A stretch of 40,390 nucleotides of DNA. It comes from Marinobacter halodurans. Its GTDB lineage: Bacteria > Pseudomonadota > Gammaproteobacteria > Pseudomonadales > Oleiphilaceae. Position numbers and translations under genes: made by a program. The notes beneath the pieces are model-generated. The model was not told the origin of the DNA, searched no databases, and was given only the letters and a program-made list of their open reading frames with translations. This document shows, piece after piece, positions 25,522 to 33,745 of the stretch (the stretch's first letter is position 1; each line of letters opens with the position of its first letter). The stretch lies in assembly GCF_004327985.1 (NCBI RefSeq), contig NZ_SJDL01000045.1:1-40390 (forward strand), in the 5' to 3' direction.

Positions 25522-26132
25522 CGTTGAATGGAACCAGAAGCCTGATGGTGGCCGCCGTAGCCTCGTTGATGCTGTCGGCCTGTGCCACGCATACCCGCTA
25601 TGTGGATCCGGCCGCGGATGATGGTCCTGTCGCGATGACCCTGGATTACCGGGACTTCGAGCGGGCCGCCGACAACGCGGTGCAGGATCTGCTGTCCAGT
25701 GGCGCCGTGGATAACCCCTCCGGTGAGCGGTACATCATGGCGGTCAGCCGCATCACCAACGACACCATGCAGCGCATCGATACCGACCAGCTCACCAAGA
25801 AAATCCGCGTGGCCCTGCTGCGCTCCGGCAAGGTGGTCACCACCACCGCCGTGGGTGTGGACGGTGCCGAGGACCAGATGAACCAGCAGGCCCGGGAGCT
25901 GCGTAACAACGATGAATTCGACCAGTCCGGGGTGCAGCAGAAAGGCACCCTGAAAGCGCCGGACCTGAGCCTGTCGGGCAAGATCATCCAGCGCAATCAC
26001 AAGGTTGAGGACGAGCAGCAGGTGGAATACTACTTCCAGCTCAGCCTGACCGATCTCAAGAGCGGCCTGGCCATCTGGGAAAACGAAACGCCGATCATCA
26101 AGCGCGGTCCCAACGACACCGTCGCCTGGTAA
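25518..26132 (+). CDS. lpoB: Penicillin-binding protein activator LpoB
   Basis: The 204-residue outer-membrane lipoprotein has lipobox L-S-A-C (lipidated cysteine about residue 22) and the LpoB globular domain: R-Y-I-M-A-V-S-R-I-T-N-D-T, I-D-T-D-Q-L-T-K-K-I-R-V-A-L-L-R-S-G-K-V, L-S-G-K-I-I-Q-R-N, Y-Y-F-Q-L-S-L-T-D-L-K-S-G and I-W-E-N-E-T-P-I-I-K-R at the end. LpoB contacts PBP1b from the outer membrane and activates peptidoglycan polymerisation. ATG 25518 overlaps the ycfL stop (ATGA). It is the last gene of the operon and converges on the GST gene. Confidence 0.93.
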   Translation: MTLNGTRSLMVAAVASLMLSACATHTRYVDPAADDGPVAMTLDYRDFERAADNAVQDLLSSGAVDNPSGERYIMAVSRITNDTMQRIDTDQLTKKIRVALLRSGKVVTTTAVGVDGAEDQMNQQARELRNNDEFDQSGVQQKGTLKAPDLSLSGKIIQRNHKVEDEQQVEYYFQLSLTDLKSGLAIWENETPIIKRGPNDTVAW

Positions 26133-26143
26133 CCGGCGACGTC

Positions 26144-27058
26144 TCAGGCAGTCTCGAGCGTAAAGCCCTGCTGGGGCAGGTGAATATTCACCGTCCCCAC
26201 GCGGGGATGGTCGTGGGCGACGATCCAGCCCTGGCCGTCGTCCGCCACCAGGGTGCCGGTGACCGGAATGCGGCCGTAATCGTCCGGGGTGATGGTGACG
26301 GCCTGGCCAATGGCGGCATTTGCCTGTGATTCCGGCAGCGCGCGGGCCTGGCTCTTGTAGGCTTCGCGGATGGCGGTTTCGGCACTGATTGCCTCCTCGG
26401 TACCGTGCCCGAAGGCGCGCATACGATCCATCCAGGCCTTGACGCGGGGCGCGTTGTCCAGCACCGGTCTGCCTGCCAGGTCAACCACGAACCAGAGCCC
26501 GTGATACGCGGAAAAGTCGGCTACGCACGGTGTATCGCCAAACAGGAAGTCATGGGTCAGCCGGTGCTCCAGATCGGCCACATGCTCCGCCACCCGCTGC
26601 TTGGCCTGTTTCGGGTTCATCGCCCGCACCCGGGATTGCTTGCCCATGGCAATACGGTCCTTCAGGAAGCGGTAGGTGTGCAGGATGGACGTGCTGCGCA
26701 CCAGCTTGAACAGCAGGCCGCCACCACTGGCAGAGATCACGCAGGCGAGAAAGACTTCCAGGTCCACCACCCGGACGAAGTCCTGAACCTCGGCCGGATT
26801 GTTGTCCAGCGCCAGCTCCGGCTTGCCGGCCAGGCGGGCGATTTCGCGGGTAATGGTGCGGGTATCGCAGAACACATCGGCGCCGATCTGGGCCACCGGA
26901 ATCTTGCGGTAGCCGGAGGCCAGCGGTTCCAGTTCCGGTCGCGGGGGCATCTCCTGCACAGTGACGGATTGCCATTTCAAACCTGCGTAGCCCAGCATGG
27001 CCCGGATCTTTTCCGAGAATGGGGAGAGGGCATAGTGATGCAGGATCAAGTCTGGCAT
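26144..27058 (-). CDS. Glutathione S-transferase family protein
   Basis: From ATG 27058 (GGAG 6 bases upstream) the product is 304 residues. The longer frame to 27094 adds 12 residues without a better ribosome site. The N-terminal thioredoxin-like domain opens M-P-D-L-I-L-H-H-Y-A-L-S-P-F-S-E-K-I-R with the active-site-region serine and continues P-V-A-Q-I-G; the all-helical C-terminal domain follows (F-L-F-G-D-T-P-C-V-A-D-F-S-A-Y near 190-205). About 80 extra C-terminal residues after the helical domain, ending H-P-R-V-G-T-V-N-I-H-L-P, are longer than in typical GSTs. Conjugation to glutathione is likely; the substrate is unknown. Confidence 0.88.
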   Translation of the reverse strand: MPDLILHHYALSPFSEKIRAMLGYAGLKWQSVTVQEMPPRPELEPLASGYRKIPVAQIGADVFCDTRTITREIARLAGKPELALDNNPAEVQDFVRVVDLEVFLACVISASGGGLLFKLVRSTSILHTYRFLKDRIAMGKQSRVRAMNPKQAKQRVAEHVADLEHRLTHDFLFGDTPCVADFSAYHGLWFVVDLAGRPVLDNAPRVKAWMDRMRAFGHGTEEAISAETAIREAYKSQARALPESQANAAIGQAVTITPDDYGRIPVTGTLVADDGQGWIVAHDHPRVGTVNIHLPQQGFTLETA

Positions 27059-27268
27059 GGTGCACTCCGGGGAGGTGGCTTGGGTTGATGACATTACACA
27101 GGACCCAAACAGGAATCATCCGTTCCCGGGAGAGTTTGCCCTGATTTTTGAACGATTCGCTGTTTTTGGCCTCCATTCCCATACGTCCCGGTCATCGATG
27201 ACCGGCCAAGCGAACGCGGCGTCGCACTTGTTCGAGTGCGCGCATCCACCAGGTAGAGGAGTGTGCTG

Positions 27269-27571
27269 ATGTACATCGCCATGAACCGCTTCCGGATTGC
27301 CCCGGGCAAAGAGGAGGAATTCATCGAAATCTGGCGCAACCGGGAAACCCATCTCGACGAGGTGCCCGGTTTCAAGAGTTTCAATCTGCTGCAGGGGCCG
27401 AGCCACGAGGATCACACCCTGTTTTCCTCCCACAGCGTCTGGGAATCGGAAGAGGCCTTTATCAACTGGACCAAGTCCGAGGCCTTCCGCAAGGCGCACG
27501 CCAACGCCAAACCGGCGAAGGACATCTACCTGGGGCCGCCGCAGTTTGAAGGGTTCAAGTCGGTGCTGTGA
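27269..27571 (+). CDS. ABM-domain protein, HmoB/IsdG-like
   Basis: The 100-residue protein begins MYIAMNRFRIAPGKEEEFIE with W-R-N-R-E-T-H-L-D-E-V-P-G-F following, and ends with an S-H-S-V-W-E-S-E-E-A-F motif. This is the antibiotic-biosynthesis-monooxygenase fold of the HmoB/IsdG type, some members of which degrade heme. ATG 27269 is spaced 7 bases from AGAGGAG; the upstream in-frame GTG 27263 is too close. Its last 46 bases overlap the 3' end of the eutR gene on the other strand. Whether heme is the substrate is open. Confidence 0.8.
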   Translation: MYIAMNRFRIAPGKEEEFIEIWRNRETHLDEVPGFKSFNLLQGPSHEDHTLFSSHSVWESEEAFINWTKSEAFRKAHANAKPAKDIYLGPPQFEGFKSVL

Positions 27572-28521
27572 CCAGGGGTAGGGGATTTCGCCAGGGTCTG
27601 CGACGGCAATTCGCCGAACAGCTGCTTGTAGTCCGCCGAGAACTGACTGAGATGGTAGAAGCCGTTGTAACCCGCGGCGTCGGACACTGAATCGGAACCG
27701 CCGGTGCTGAGCATCCGCTTGACCCGGTTCAGGCGTGTGACCCGCAGGAACTGCAAGGGACTGATACCGAGGATGGACTCGAAGCTGTATTGCAGGGTCC
27801 GGCGGCTGACGCAGGCCAGTTCGCACAATTCCGCCATGGTCACCGGCAGGTCGCAGGCCTGCTCGACGTAATCCTTGATGCGCTCCACCACCGCCTTGCG
27901 GTGCAGATAGCTGGGCGGCACCGCGCCGTTCGGGGTTTCCCGCTCCAGGGTTTCCAGCAGGGCCATCATCAGCAGGTCGCGGTGAATGCAGCCGTCGATG
28001 CGCTCCGGAGTGGACTGCACGATCCGGCGGATCAGGTAGCGCACGTTCGTCAGCGTCTGTTCGGGCAGGCGCAGGCGGGCCACCTGACGGGCGTCCTCGG
28101 TGGAGATGTCGATGCCCTGGGCTGCGGCGGCGCTCATCAGGTCCTTCTCCCGCACCACGATCCCGAGCATGTCGAATGCGGCCGGTGTCACCAGTTCGAA
28201 CTGGGTGCTGCCCGGCCGGCACAGGATGTCGGTCGCCTCCAGGCTCTGGCCGTTGACCCGGCAATCCTCCCAGTTGCTCGGAATACCGAACCAGATGGCA
28301 TCGGGCCAGACCAGGCACTGCTGGCGCAGGGCGTGGCTGCTGTGTTCGTTGTAGACCTGCATGGCGCCCAGGTGCAGCTCGTCGATGCGGCCGTAGAAAC
28401 GGCCGGGGCTGACCTGGTCGTATTGCTGGTCCCAGTTGGTCAGGTTGTCGGCCTGTTCATGGGCATCGTCGGTAATGGCGGTGCACCGAACCGGTGCGAC
28501 CTTTTTTGTTTTATGGTGCAC
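27526..28521 (-). CDS. eutR: EutR-like AraC-family ethanolamine operon regulator
   Basis: The 331-residue protein follows E. coli EutR along its length: W-D-Q-Q-Y-D-Q-V-S-P-G-R-F-Y-G near the start, Q-C-L-V-W-P-D-A-I-W-F-G-I-P, R-P-G-S-T-Q-F-E-L-V-T-P, and the AraC helix-turn-helix L-A-C-V-S-R-R-T-L-Q-Y-S-F-E-S-I-L-G-I then H-L-S-Q-F-S-A-D-Y-K-Q-L-F-G-E near the C-terminus. EutR responds to ethanolamine plus vitamin B12 and activates eut genes. GTG 28521 is 5 bases from GGAGG (28531-28527 on the minus strand); a GTG at 28527 overlaps that site. Its promoter must lie in or beyond the 264-bp palindromic element that begins 27 bases upstream. Confidence 0.9.
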   Translation of the reverse strand: MHHKTKKVAPVRCTAITDDAHEQADNLTNWDQQYDQVSPGRFYGRIDELHLGAMQVYNEHSSHALRQQCLVWPDAIWFGIPSNWEDCRVNGQSLEATDILCRPGSTQFELVTPAAFDMLGIVVREKDLMSAAAAQGIDISTEDARQVARLRLPEQTLTNVRYLIRRIVQSTPERIDGCIHRDLLMMALLETLERETPNGAVPPSYLHRKAVVERIKDYVEQACDLPVTMAELCELACVSRRTLQYSFESILGISPLQFLRVTRLNRVKRMLSTGGSDSVSDAAGYNGFYHLSQFSADYKQLFGELPSQTLAKSPTPGHSTDLNPSNCGGPR

Positions 28522-28547
28522 GATCACCTCCGGGGCTTCGCTGGCTG

Positions 28548-28811
28548 GTGTCCCTTAATACAAGTTCGCAGCATTTCAGAGCCTGTATCAGACTCTACGG
28601 CAAGGCGCGCTCCGCCGGGAATAGTGGCTCTATTGCCAAGGGGCGCAACGCCGTCGTAGTGCCTGATACAGGCTCCCGAAGGGCGAGCCATACGAAGCCC
28701 CTGGCGGTGTTGCGACTCTTGGCAAGGGCTACGGCCATTCCCGGCGAGCCGCGCCTTGCCAGGGACTTCGTATGGCACGCTGAAATGCTGCGAACTTGTA
28801 TTAAGGGACAC
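28548..28811. mobile_element. 264-bp palindromic MITE-like element
   Basis: The ends are a perfect 32-bp inverted repeat (28548-28579 and 28780-28811, outer end GTGTCCCTTAATACAAG). Inside are two more inverted pairs: AGCCTGTATCAG/CTGATACAGGCT (28580-28591 and 28663-28674) and a 19-bp arm with one mismatch at 28687-28705 and 28758-28776. The two inner halves are also imperfect reverse complements of one another, so the whole unit can fold into a three-way cloverleaf. It has no coding capacity and lies between divergent eutR and eutB. No target-site duplication was seen by eye. The mobile nature is inferred. Confidence 0.8.
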
Positions 28812-28869
28812 AACTAGCATGGTCTTCATTGCTCCCCTCCGCCACCGCGCCTTTATGCCTAATGACATA

Positions 28870-28881
28870 GCACTTTAGTGC
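28870..28881. promoter_or_regulatory. Palindrome upstream of eutB
   Basis: GCACT-TT-AGTGC is a perfect 12-bp inverted repeat 122 bases before the eutB ATG and outside the palindromic element. It is a candidate operator, possibly for EutR; nothing else supports it. Confidence 0.3.
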
Positions 28882-28953
28882 CATTTCAACTTTGCCAAAT
28901 TTCGATAACCCGCCTCCGGAGCCGGCGTTACCCTGAAATAACAGGCAAGTTCT

Positions 28954-28984
28954 GTTCCCCTGGCTCACGCGATCTTCGGGGAAC
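28954..28984 (+). promoter_or_regulatory. Leader hairpin before eutB
   Basis: GTTCCCC (28954-28960) and GGGGAAC (28978-28984) can pair with a 17-base loop just 19 bases before the eutB ATG. A smaller CCTG/CAGG pair precedes it at 28932-28945. The structure could affect translation of eutB; it does not resemble a B12 riboswitch. Confidence 0.35.
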
Positions 28985-29003
28985 TCACACACAGGACAAC
29001 GCT

Positions 29004-30413
29004 ATGCAACACACCTATTCCTACACGCTTGGCCCGCGGACCTGGCAGTTCCGGGACCTGGCCGACCTGATGGCCAAGGCCACGCCGGCCCGGTCCGGCG
29101 ACCGTCTGGCGGGCGTCATGGCGGCTTCGGCCGAAGAGCGGGTCATCGCCCAGATGTGCCTGGCGGAGGTGCCGCTGAAGACGTTCCTGTCCGAGGCATT
29201 GGTGCCCTATGAAGACGACGAGATTACCCGGCTGATCCTGGACACCCATGACGCCGACGCCTTCGCACCGGTCAGTCACCTCACCGTGGGCGACTTCCGC
29301 AACTGGCTGCTGGGGGATGCCGCCTCCAGCGAGATGCTCACCCGCATCCGCCCCGGCCTGACGCCGGAGATGGTCGCCGCGGTCAGCAAGATCATGCGCA
29401 ACCAGGACCTCATCCTCGTGGCCCGTAAGTGCCGGGTGGAGACCGCGTTCCGGGACACCATCGGCCTCTCGGGCCACTTGTCCACGCGGCTGCAGCCCAA
29501 CCATCCCACCGACGACATGACCGGGATCGCCGCCAGCATTCTCGACGGTCTGCTCTACGGCAACGGCGATGCGGTCATCGGCATCAATCCGGCTACCGAC
29601 AATGTGGCCCAGGCCACGAAGCTGATGCGGATGATGGATGAGGTCATCCGGAAATATGAGATTCCCACCCAGTCCTGCGTGCTGACCCACGTCACCAACA
29701 CGCTGGAGGCGATCGAGCAGGGCGCGCCGGTGGACCTGGTGTTCCAGTCCATCGGCGGCACCGAGGCCACCAACCGCAGCTTCGGTTTCGGCCTGTCCAC
29801 GCTGAAGGAGGCCCGTGACGCAGCCCTGGGGCTCAAGCGCGGCACCGTGGGCCAGAACGTCATGTACTTCGAGACCGGCCAGGGCAGCTCCCTGTCCGCC
29901 GATGCCCATCACGGTCTGGACCAGCAAACCTGCGAGGCTCGCGCCTACGCCGTGGCCCGGGCGTTCGATCCGCTGCTGGTGAACACGGTGGTGGGGTTCA
30001 TTGGCCCCGAGTACCTGTTCGACGGCAAGGAAATCATCCGCGCCGGGCTGGAAGACCATTTCTGCGGCAAGCTGATGGGCGTGCCCATGGGCTGTGACAT
30101 CTGCTACACCAACCACGCCGAAGCCGACCAGAACGACATGGACAACCTGCTGACCCTGCTGGGCGTGGCCGGTTGCACGTTCATCATGGGCATCCCGGGG
30201 TCGGACGACATCATGCTCAACTACCAGACCACCTCCTTCCACGACGCGCTCTACGCGCGCCGGGCCCTGGACCTGCGTCCGGCACCTGAATTCGAGGCCT
30301 GGCTGGAGACAATGGGCGTGTTCGACGACGTACGCCGCCACGAACCCAGCGCCGGCGTGCCCGGCCTGTTCGGACCCAGTCTCAAGGGCCTGACCGGTGG
30401 AGGTGCCGCATGA
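29004..30413 (+). CDS. eutB: Ethanolamine ammonia-lyase large subunit
   Basis: From ATG 29004 (AGGA upstream) the product is 469 residues, close to E. coli EutB (453). It has the family stretches C-L-A-E-V-P-L-K-T-F-L, L-S-T-R-L-Q-P-N-H-P-T-D-D, D-A-V-I-G-I-N-P-A-T-D-N, Q-S-I-G-G-T-E, Y-F-E-T-G-Q-G-S and G-V-P-M-G-C-D-I-C-Y-T-N-H-A-E-A-D. With EutC it forms an adenosylcobalamin-dependent enzyme that converts ethanolamine to acetaldehyde and ammonia. The frame is open upstream to 28878, but that part is not like the family. It overlaps eutC by 4 bases. No EutA reactivase gene is adjacent. Confidence 0.97.
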   Translation: MQHTYSYTLGPRTWQFRDLADLMAKATPARSGDRLAGVMAASAEERVIAQMCLAEVPLKTFLSEALVPYEDDEITRLILDTHDADAFAPVSHLTVGDFRNWLLGDAASSEMLTRIRPGLTPEMVAAVSKIMRNQDLILVARKCRVETAFRDTIGLSGHLSTRLQPNHPTDDMTGIAASILDGLLYGNGDAVIGINPATDNVAQATKLMRMMDEVIRKYEIPTQSCVLTHVTNTLEAIEQGAPVDLVFQSIGGTEATNRSFGFGLSTLKEARDAALGLKRGTVGQNVMYFETGQGSSLSADAHHGLDQQTCEARAYAVARAFDPLLVNTVVGFIGPEYLFDGKEIIRAGLEDHFCGKLMGVPMGCDICYTNHAEADQNDMDNLLTLLGVAGCTFIMGIPGSDDIMLNYQTTSFHDALYARRALDLRPAPEFEAWLETMGVFDDVRRHEPSAGVPGLFGPSLKGLTGGGAA

Positions 30414-31243
30414 GCGATCAACCCAAGCCGCCCGTGATCGATAACCCCTGGCGCGTGCTGCGCCAGTACACCGACGCCCGCATCGGCCTAGGCCGCGCCG
30501 GCATCAGCCTGCCCACGTCCGAGATGCTCGAGTTCCAGTTGGCCCACGCGCGGGCCCGGGACGCGGTGCATTTCCCCCTGGACGTGGAACCGCTGCTGGC
30601 CGAACTCACCGCGCTGGAAGACAAGCACCTCACCGGGCTGCCGATGCGTCTGCACAGCCAGTCGGAGGACCGGTTCACCTACCTGCAGCGGCCGGATCTG
30701 GGGCGAAAGCTGTCCGAGGCCTCCCGCAACGAGGTGGCGGCTGCGGCAGACGATGCCGGTGAAGCCTTTGATCTGGCGCTGGTGGTGGTCGATGGCCTGT
30801 CGTCCTCCGCGGTGCAGAACAACGCCGTGCCGTTCATCCGCGCGTTCCTGGCGGATCTGGAGCGGGAACCGGTGGATCTCAAGCTGGCCCCCATCACCGT
30901 CGTGGAGCAGGGCCGCGTGGCCATCGGGGATGAGATCGGCGGAGCCCTGAATGCCCGGGCGGTGGCGGTCCTGATCGGGGAGCGCCCGGGGCTCAGTTCG
31001 CCGGACAGTCTCGGCGTGTACCTCACCTGGAATCCGCGGCCCGGCCTCAACGACGCCGACCGTAACTGCATTTCCAACGTGCGTCCGGCGGGGCTGCGAT
31101 TTGAGTCCGCCAGTCAGCGCCTCCTCTACCTCGTGCGCGAGGCGTTCCGCCTCAAGCTGTCCGGGGTCGGTCTGAAGGATCGGACCGAAGAGGCGGCGGT
31201 GGTCGATGCGTCCTCTGATAACAAGAACTTCCTCACGAACTAA
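30410..31243 (+). CDS. eutC: Ethanolamine ammonia-lyase small subunit
   Basis: The 277-residue protein begins MSDQPKPPVIDNPWRVLRQY and has the EutC landmarks R-I-G-L-G-R-A-G-I-S-L-P-T (about residues 25-37), H-A-R-A-R-D-A-V-H, and near the end Y-L-T-W-N-P-R-P-G-L-N-D-A-D-R-N-C-I-S-N-V-R-P. It pairs with EutB in the cobalamin-dependent lyase. ATG 30410 overlaps the eutB stop (ATGA). The permease gene follows after a 27-base gap. Length matches other stand-alone EutC proteins (260-300 aa). Confidence 0.96.
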   Translation: MSDQPKPPVIDNPWRVLRQYTDARIGLGRAGISLPTSEMLEFQLAHARARDAVHFPLDVEPLLAELTALEDKHLTGLPMRLHSQSEDRFTYLQRPDLGRKLSEASRNEVAAAADDAGEAFDLALVVVDGLSSSAVQNNAVPFIRAFLADLEREPVDLKLAPITVVEQGRVAIGDEIGGALNARAVAVLIGERPGLSSPDSLGVYLTWNPRPGLNDADRNCISNVRPAGLRFESASQRLLYLVREAFRLKLSGVGLKDRTEEAAVVDASSDNKNFLTN

Positions 31244-31270
31244 AAAATTAACGCTTCTCGGAGAATGATC

Positions 31271-32713
31271 ATGACAACACCCCATGTAGATGACGATTAC
31301 CTGGCCAAGCGCCAGCTCAAGAAGGGCTCGGCCGGCTGGATCCTGCTGGCGGGCCTGGGCGTGTCCTATGTGATTTCCGGCGACTTCGCCGGCTGGAACT
31401 TCGGTATTGGCGAGGCGGGCTGGGGCGGCTTTGCCATCGCCATGGTGCTGATGGCAGTGATGTACTTTGCGCTGGTGCTGTCACTGGCGGAGATGTCTGC
31501 GGCCATTCCCGCGGCCGGCGGCGGCTACAGTTTTGCCCGCCACGCCATGGGCGCGACCGGTGGCTACCTGACCGGCCTGGCCGTGTTGATCGAGTACGCG
31601 CTGGCGCCCGCCGCCATCGTGATCTTTATCGGCGCCGCGGTGGAAGAACTGCTCGGCGTCAACGGGCCCTGGGTCTACGCGCTGTTCTATGCGGTGTTCG
31701 TGGGCATTCACCTGGCCGGTGTGGGCGAGGCCCTCAAGGTGATGATGGTGATCAGCGGCCTGGCGGTGTTTGCCATTCTCGCCACGGCCGTCGCGCTGGT
31801 GGGTGACTTCGATGCCGCCAACCTGTTCGACATTGCGCCGTCGGCCGCTGCGGGCGCCAGCGATGTGCTGCCGTTTGGCTGGTACGGGGTCTGGGCGGCG
31901 CTGCCGTTCGCCATGTGGTTGTTCCTTGCCGTGGAAGGTGTTCCGCTGGCGGCCGAGGAGTCCAAGGATCCGACCCGCGACATGCCCCGCGGCATCATTG
32001 GCGCCATGATTTTCCTACTGTTCACGGCGGTTCTGGTGGTCTTCCTGCTGGCCGGGGCGTCCGGGGCCGAGATGATCGGCGCGAGTGGCGTGCCGCTGGT
32101 GGATGCGCTGAAGGCGACCGGGCAGGGCACACTGGCGACGGTGATCAACGTGCTGGGCCTGGCGGGTCTGATCGCGTCCTTCTTCTCGATCATTTTCGGC
32201 TACAGCCGACTGGTGTTTGCCCTGTCCCGGGCCGGCTACCTGCCCAAGGCCCTGTCGCTGACCAGCAAACGCAAGGCGCCGGTCTGGGCGCTGATTGTGC
32301 CGGGTCTGTTCGGCTTCCTGGTGTCGTTGACCGGGGAAGGCGACCTGATCCTGGGCATGGCCGTGGTGGGGGCCACCATCTCCTACGCGCTCATGGCGGG
32401 CAGCCACATCCTGCTGCGCCTGCATAAGCCGGATCTGGAACGCCCCTACAAGACACCGGGCGGCATGTTCACCTCCGGCATTGCGCTGGCGCTGTCCCTG
32501 GTGGCCATGACCGGTGTCTACGCGTTCGATCCGCGCGCCTTCAACTACACCATCGTGCTGTTCGTGATCGGTGCCGTGTACTTCTTCGTCTACGGCAAGA
32601 ACCACCTGGTGGCCAAGACGGCGGAGGAAGAATTGGCGCTGGTCCTGGATGCCGAGCATGCGCTGGATGAAGAGGGTGAGGCGAGTCCGGAGGTGCGGGC
32701 GGCTCAGGCCTGA
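31271..32713 (+). CDS. eat: Ethanolamine permease (APC superfamily)
   Basis: The 480-residue membrane protein has about twelve hydrophobic segments and the APC-type first-helix motif G-L-G-V-S-Y-V-I-S-G-D-F-A-G-W-N. Other parts typical of the ethanolamine-permease branch are A-A-G-G-G-Y-S-F-A-R, V-E-G-V-P-L-A-A-E-E-S-K-D-P, and F-G-Y-S-R-L-V-F-A-L-S-R-A-G-Y-L-P. ATG 31271 is 6 bases from GGAGA; ATG 31265 is too close to it. As the third gene with eutBC it would import ethanolamine for cleavage. It is closed by a strong terminator. The short charged tail is E-rich. Confidence 0.93.
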   Translation: MTTPHVDDDYLAKRQLKKGSAGWILLAGLGVSYVISGDFAGWNFGIGEAGWGGFAIAMVLMAVMYFALVLSLAEMSAAIPAAGGGYSFARHAMGATGGYLTGLAVLIEYALAPAAIVIFIGAAVEELLGVNGPWVYALFYAVFVGIHLAGVGEALKVMMVISGLAVFAILATAVALVGDFDAANLFDIAPSAAAGASDVLPFGWYGVWAALPFAMWLFLAVEGVPLAAEESKDPTRDMPRGIIGAMIFLLFTAVLVVFLLAGASGAEMIGASGVPLVDALKATGQGTLATVINVLGLAGLIASFFSIIFGYSRLVFALSRAGYLPKALSLTSKRKAPVWALIVPGLFGFLVSLTGEGDLILGMAVVGATISYALMAGSHILLRLHKPDLERPYKTPGGMFTSGIALALSLVAMTGVYAFDPRAFNYTIVLFVIGAVYFFVYGKNHLVAKTAEEELALVLDAEHALDEEGEASPEVRAAQA

Positions 32714-32727
32714 AGGGCAGTATGAAC

Positions 32728-32761
32728 AAAAAGGCCGGCGGGGAAACCTGCCGGCCTTTTT
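32728..32761 (+). terminator. Rho-independent terminator of the eut operon
   Basis: GGCCGGC (32733-32739) pairs with GCCGGCC (32750-32756), the stem extends by one G-U and two G-C pairs, and a GAAA tetraloop closes it. Five T residues (32757-32761) follow, and AAAAA precedes the stem, so it can work in both directions. Confidence 0.95.
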
Positions 32762-33076
32762 GGTTGTAGAGCAACAGGTCGAAAGTACCGGTTTTCGAAA
32801 GTTCCGGGGATAGGTGGCTATTTCGTTAAGAATTGTAAGCTTGCCTTGCTTGCTATGTCCTTCGCTGATAAAAAGATTAAATTCTGTACATTAAGGCAGT
32901 GAAGGGTACAAGGATTGACCAACTCTTCTACTGAATCTGGCAATCAGGAAAGGTTATTGTCAGCTTCCTTATCGTTTTGCCGCTTTGCGCCGTAGAGTCT
33001 GAAAAGTTCCGTGATATGAGCTTTCAGGTCTCTCGGGAATACAGTGCTCAGGATTTGCACATCGATATTTCAGGGA
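32762..33076. other. 315-bp AT-richer intergenic region
   Basis: No gene is supported. Base composition drops in GC directly after the eut terminator, marking the start of the accessory part. It must hold the promoter for the exported-protein gene; TTGACC at about 32915 is a possible -35, but no good -10 follows. Confidence 0.45.
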
Positions 33077-33697
33077 ATGAATGTGAATAATCTGTTTAAG
33101 AATGCCTTTGCCAAAGTTCTCTTTGTATTACTGACTCTGGGGGCTTCTGCGGCTTCGGCAGATTCATTTGACTGCGATGAAAATCACTGCAATTTGTTTG
33201 CTCATGGCACCTATCCAAATCTTGTTGTTGGTGAAGTGGCCGCAGTAGCCAGTGATAAAGAGGCGATTAAGGTTTTTCGGTGGGCGAAATCGCATGGCTA
33301 TTGGCCGACACTCCCCGATGATGAATCAGCTTTCGTTAAGCTTGTACAGGTCATGTCCATTGCTGTGCCAAATGACGGCGAGACAACTGAGTTGACGCTG
33401 TTAATGTCTCGAGAGGAATTTGAGACAAGCGAAATTTATCCCGGTGATTTTGCGCGCTATACATCCCACCTTTTTGACGAACCCATGTCGGCCACATTCA
33501 AGAGTAAGACGGCTCGCCTGTACTGGGATTTGTTTGGTTGTATTGCCGTTCTCTGCCGCGCCGATGATAAAGATTGCCCGAATCGATACGCTCCCGGCGT
33601 CTACCGAGTCAAGGATGGCATCGGCCTTGATCCAGAAACCGGGAAGCCTTTGACGCCGGTCAGGAAGGTAGACCCCGAAACCTATTTCCCGTTGTAG
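33077..33697 (+). CDS. Exported protein of unknown function
   Basis: The 206-residue product (ATG 33077; GTG 33083 is better spaced from AGGGA at 33072-33076 and may be the real start) has a signal peptide, L-F-K-N-A-F-A-K-V-L-F-V-L-L-T-L-G, cleaved near A-S-A-A-S-A-D-S. The mature part has four cysteines early and late (F-D-C-D-E-N-H-C-N and C-I-A-V-L-C-R-A-D-D-K-D-C) that could form disulfides. I do not recognise the family. It lies 48 bases upstream of the RHS gene in the same direction and may be co-transcribed with it. Confidence 0.7.
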   Translation: MNVNNLFKNAFAKVLFVLLTLGASAASADSFDCDENHCNLFAHGTYPNLVVGEVAAVASDKEAIKVFRWAKSHGYWPTLPDDESAFVKLVQVMSIAVPNDGETTELTLLMSREEFETSEIYPGDFARYTSHLFDEPMSATFKSKTARLYWDLFGCIAVLCRADDKDCPNRYAPGVYRVKDGIGLDPETGKPLTPVRKVDPETYFPL

Positions 33698-33745
33698 TCG
33701 CAAAATTCGTAAATCGTGTATTGAATGCAGAAAGGACTCTGAATC

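Noticed and set aside
28812-29003. Cobalamin riboswitch in the eutB leader
   Set aside because: No B12-box-like GCCACTG motif or long multi-stem leader is present in the 192 bases available.
28965-30341. Minus-strand ORF of 458 codons opposite eutB
   Set aside because: Antisense shadow of eutB, rich in G, H, Q and V as expected for such frames.
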